Source: Pseudomonadota bacterium (GTDB taxonomy: Bacteria > Pseudomonadota > Alphaproteobacteria > Acetobacterales > Acetobacteraceae). Taken from it: 15,514 bases of DNA. Position numbers and translations under genes: made by a program. The DNA is taken from positions 1-15,514 of the forward strand of contig JAJZVE010000030.1 of NCBI GenBank assembly GCA_021845835.1. The letters run 5' to 3'. Of the stretch, positions 13,861-15,514 are shown in pieces (positions within the stretch are counted from its first letter, which is position 1; each line of letters begins with the position of its first letter). Below the pieces are notes generated by a model that ran no database searches, was not told where the DNA came from, and saw only the letters and a list, made by a program, of their open reading frames with translations.

Positions 13861-14785
13861 CATCGGGGCCGGCAGCACAACCAGGTCCCTGACGATCTCC
13901 CGCACATTTGCCGCGCCGCGCCGCCGCGTGTTCCAGGCCTGGAGCAGCGCCGGGCACATGCAGCGCTGGTTCTGCCCCGAGGGCCTCACCGTGCCGCAGG
14001 CCGAGATCGACTTCCGGCCGGGCGGCGTCTGCGCCATCTGCATGCGCGCGCCCGACGGCGAGGAGTTCTGGTCGCGCGGCTACTACATCGAGATATCGCC
14101 GCCGGACCGGCTGGTGTTTGCCTCCGTCGTCGCGATCGGCGGCGTGGAGCGGTTCTCCGCCCGCACCACCGTCACGTTCGAGAACGACGCCGGTGGCACC
14201 CGCATGACCGTCCACCAGGACTACGACATCCACGACGAAGCCTTCGGCGGGGCGGTCGCGGGCGCGTCGGAGGGCTGGCGCACCACGCTCGACAAGCTGG
14301 ACCGCGAGGTGGCACGCATCCAGGCCGCGCACGGCCATTCCGTCACGCATGCCAGCTTCTCGCTCGAACGGACCTACAACGCGCCACCGGCGACGGTGTT
14401 CCGTGCGCTCGCGGACCAGGCGGCAAAGGCGCGCTGGTTCCACGGCGGCGACACTTACACGGTGCTGGAGCACGTCATGGACGTCCGTCCCGGCGGGCAC
14501 GAGCGCCTGCAGGGGCGCTGGGCGAACGGCATGGTCTCGACTTTCGATGCAGTCTATTGCGACGTCGTGCCCGACACGCGGCTCGTCTATGCTTATCAGA
14601 TGAGCCTCGACGCACGAAAGATTTCGGTCTCGCTCGCCACGGTGGAACTGCATCCGGCGGGCGCGGGCACGCGGCTGGTCGTCACCGAGCAGGGCGCCTT
14701 CCTCGACGGCCATGACGATGACGGCTCACGCGAACGGGGCACCGGCTTCCTGCTGGACCGGCTCGGCGCCTCGCTGCAGGACTGA
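13844..14785 (+). CDS. Tandem two-domain SRPBCC (AHSA1-like) protein
   Basis: A 313-residue cytoplasmic protein made of two START/SRPBCC-type lipid- or ligand-binding domains. Domain 1 (about 15-160) begins SLTISRTFAAPRRRVFQAW and has RWFCPEG, DFRPGGV and the terminal helix EGWRTTLDKLDREVARI. Domain 2 (about 170-313) begins SFSLERTYNAPPATVFRAL and has ARWFHGG, DVRPGGHERLQGRWANG and the C-terminal helix GTGFLLDRLGASL. Each domain is the length of a usual stand-alone AHSA1-like protein (about 140-160 residues). The ATG at 13844 has GGGAG (13833-13837) just upstream and lies inside the ArsR gene. The frame is open to 13520, but that part is antisense-free shadow of the ArsR gene. No catalytic role is evident; such pairs are often linked to stress or xenobiotic responses. 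Confidence 0.88.
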   Translation: MSHATDIGAGSTTRSLTISRTFAAPRRRVFQAWSSAGHMQRWFCPEGLTVPQAEIDFRPGGVCAICMRAPDGEEFWSRGYYIEISPPDRLVFASVVAIGGVERFSARTTVTFENDAGGTRMTVHQDYDIHDEAFGGAVAGASEGWRTTLDKLDREVARIQAAHGHSVTHASFSLERTYNAPPATVFRALADQAAKARWFHGGDTYTVLEHVMDVRPGGHERLQGRWANGMVSTFDAVYCDVVPDTRLVYAYQMSLDARKISVSLATVELHPAGAGTRLVVTEQGAFLDGHDDDGSRERGTGFLLDRLGASLQD

Positions 14786-15514
14786 CCGGCGCAATTGCGC
14801 GGCCCAGCCGCGCGCCCGCAGCCGCAGCCCCGACGGCGACCACGCCGGCGCCGCCTCCAGCCAGTAGAGCGGCGTGGCGGCTGCGGCGAGGCTGGTCTTG
14901 TAGCGGCTGTCGCCGGCCAGGAAGTCATACACGGCCACGCCGTCCGCGCGCGCCCGCCGGATCGCGGCGTGGTGGCAGGTCAGGCCCGGCTTGCCGTGCC
15001 GCCCGGCGGCGGCGTAGTCGAAGCCGGACTGATAGGCCAGCACACGGTCGCCGAGCCGGAAATTGTAGAGATAGCCGATCACGCCGGCGGCGCCGTCGAT
15101 GCGCAGCAGCTCCGCTTCCCCGCGTGGCAGGGCGCGGGCGAGCAGGGCGGCGTGGAAGCGCCGGAAATCCGGGTTGGCGAAGGCGCCCGGTCTGCCGCGC
15201 GCGACCCAGCTCGCCTGATGCAGCTCCGCCAGCGCGTCGAGGAAGGCCAGCGCCTGCGCAAGTCCCGCCGCCCGCGTCACGCGGATGCCGGCCGCGCCGC
15301 CGAGGCGGCGGTCGGAGCGGCGGAGCTGCTGGCGCGTGTTGGCCGAACGGCTTGCCAGATACGCATCCGGCCCCGCCGGCAGGGTGGCCAGCGCGACATA
15401 CGGGGCGGCGGCGGCGTGCCGTACCCTCACCGCGCCTTGCGCGCGCAAGGCCGCCAGATGCGCCGCATCGACGCCGGACAGACGCAGGGTCCGGCGCGTC
15501 GCCAGCAGGGCGGC
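14726..15514 (-). CDS. GNAT/FemAB-like acyltransferase (BioF2-type domain), N-terminus outside window
   Basis: At least 262 residues, continuing beyond the right edge with no in-frame ATG in the visible part. The pattern APYVALATLPAGPDAYLASRSANTRQQLRRSDRRL, then FLDALAELHQASWVARGRPGAF and FRRFHAALLARAL, then LRIDGAAGVIGYLYNFRLGDRVLAYQSGFD matches the Acetyltransf_6 (BioF2-like) domain found in envelope and exopolysaccharide acyltransferases. YDFLAGDSRYKTSLA near the end is also a family block. Substrate unknown. The C-terminal ~20 residues (RSVLQRGAEPVQQEAGAPFA) are encoded antisense to the last 60 nt of the SRPBCC gene and may be a read-through extension. Confidence 0.8.
   Translation of the reverse strand, partial: AALLATRRTLRLSGVDAAHLAALRAQGAVRVRHAAAAPYVALATLPAGPDAYLASRSANTRQQLRRSDRRLGGAAGIRVTRAAGLAQALAFLDALAELHQASWVARGRPGAFANPDFRRFHAALLARALPRGEAELLRIDGAAGVIGYLYNFRLGDRVLAYQSGFDYAAAGRHGKPGLTCHHAAIRRARADGVAVYDFLAGDSRYKTSLAAAATPLYWLEAAPAWSPSGLRLRARGWAAQLRRSVLQRGAEPVQQEAGAPFA

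Noticed and set aside
1..15514. Insertion sequences, CRISPR arrays, tRNA or rRNA genes, phage genes
   Set aside because: I saw no transposase or integrase motifs, no regularly spaced repeats, no cloverleaf with conserved T-loop, and no rRNA-like sequence.

Overview
The window is very GC-rich chromosomal DNA with dense, mostly uniform coding and no mobile elements, tRNAs, rRNAs or CRISPR arrays that I can see. Gene content (folK divergent from a NYN-domain gene, a family 5 uracil-DNA glycosylase, a DUF2066 protein, a YddA/Rv1819c-type ABC protein, ArsR plus AHSA1-type SRPBCC, an IlvD/Edd sugar-acid dehydratase) points to an alphaproteobacterium, probably of the Rhodospirillales/Acetobacteraceae type. 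That placement is inferred from gene families and composition, not from a marker gene.

Layout. 1-289 (+): 3' end of RNase HI (rnhA). 341-1444 (-): enolase-superfamily cis-3-hydroxy-L-proline dehydratase, convergent with rnhA. 1564-2697 (-): lytic transglycosylase lipoprotein with a C-terminal SPOR domain. 2943-3329 (+): small divergent lipoprotein. 3385-5023 (+): two-gene ABC polysaccharide exporter (Wzm-like permease, Wzt-like ATPase). 5009-6091 (-): two-domain SAM-dependent methyltransferase overlapping the exporter tail by 15 nt. 6092-6567: the only long non-coding stretch, with a run of small hairpins and an AT-rich pocket. 6568-7038 (+): MarR regulator. 7043-11351 (-): three-gene unit, fused ABC transporter > DUF2066 exported protein > sugar-acid dehydratase. 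11502-12776 (-): NYN-domain nuclease-like protein > UDGb pair. 12910-13398 (+): folK. 13504-14785 (+): ArsR repressor overlapping a tandem two-domain SRPBCC protein. 14726-15514 (-): GNAT/FemAB-like acyltransferase, open at the window edge and overlapping the SRPBCC gene antisense by 60 nt.

Functionally this is a patchwork of short operons rather than one pathway: cell-envelope functions (transglycosylase, lipoprotein, polysaccharide exporter, methyltransferase), small-acid catabolism (hydroxyproline and sugar-acid dehydratases), nucleic-acid maintenance (RNase HI, UDGb, NYN protein), folate synthesis, and two local regulators.

I find no convincing undescribed multi-gene system. The best leads are small: the hairpin tract at 6276-6432, a palindrome centred on the arsR-like start codon, the tandem SRPBCC fusion, and the 60-nt convergent overlap. 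All residue numbers below were counted by hand from the translations.
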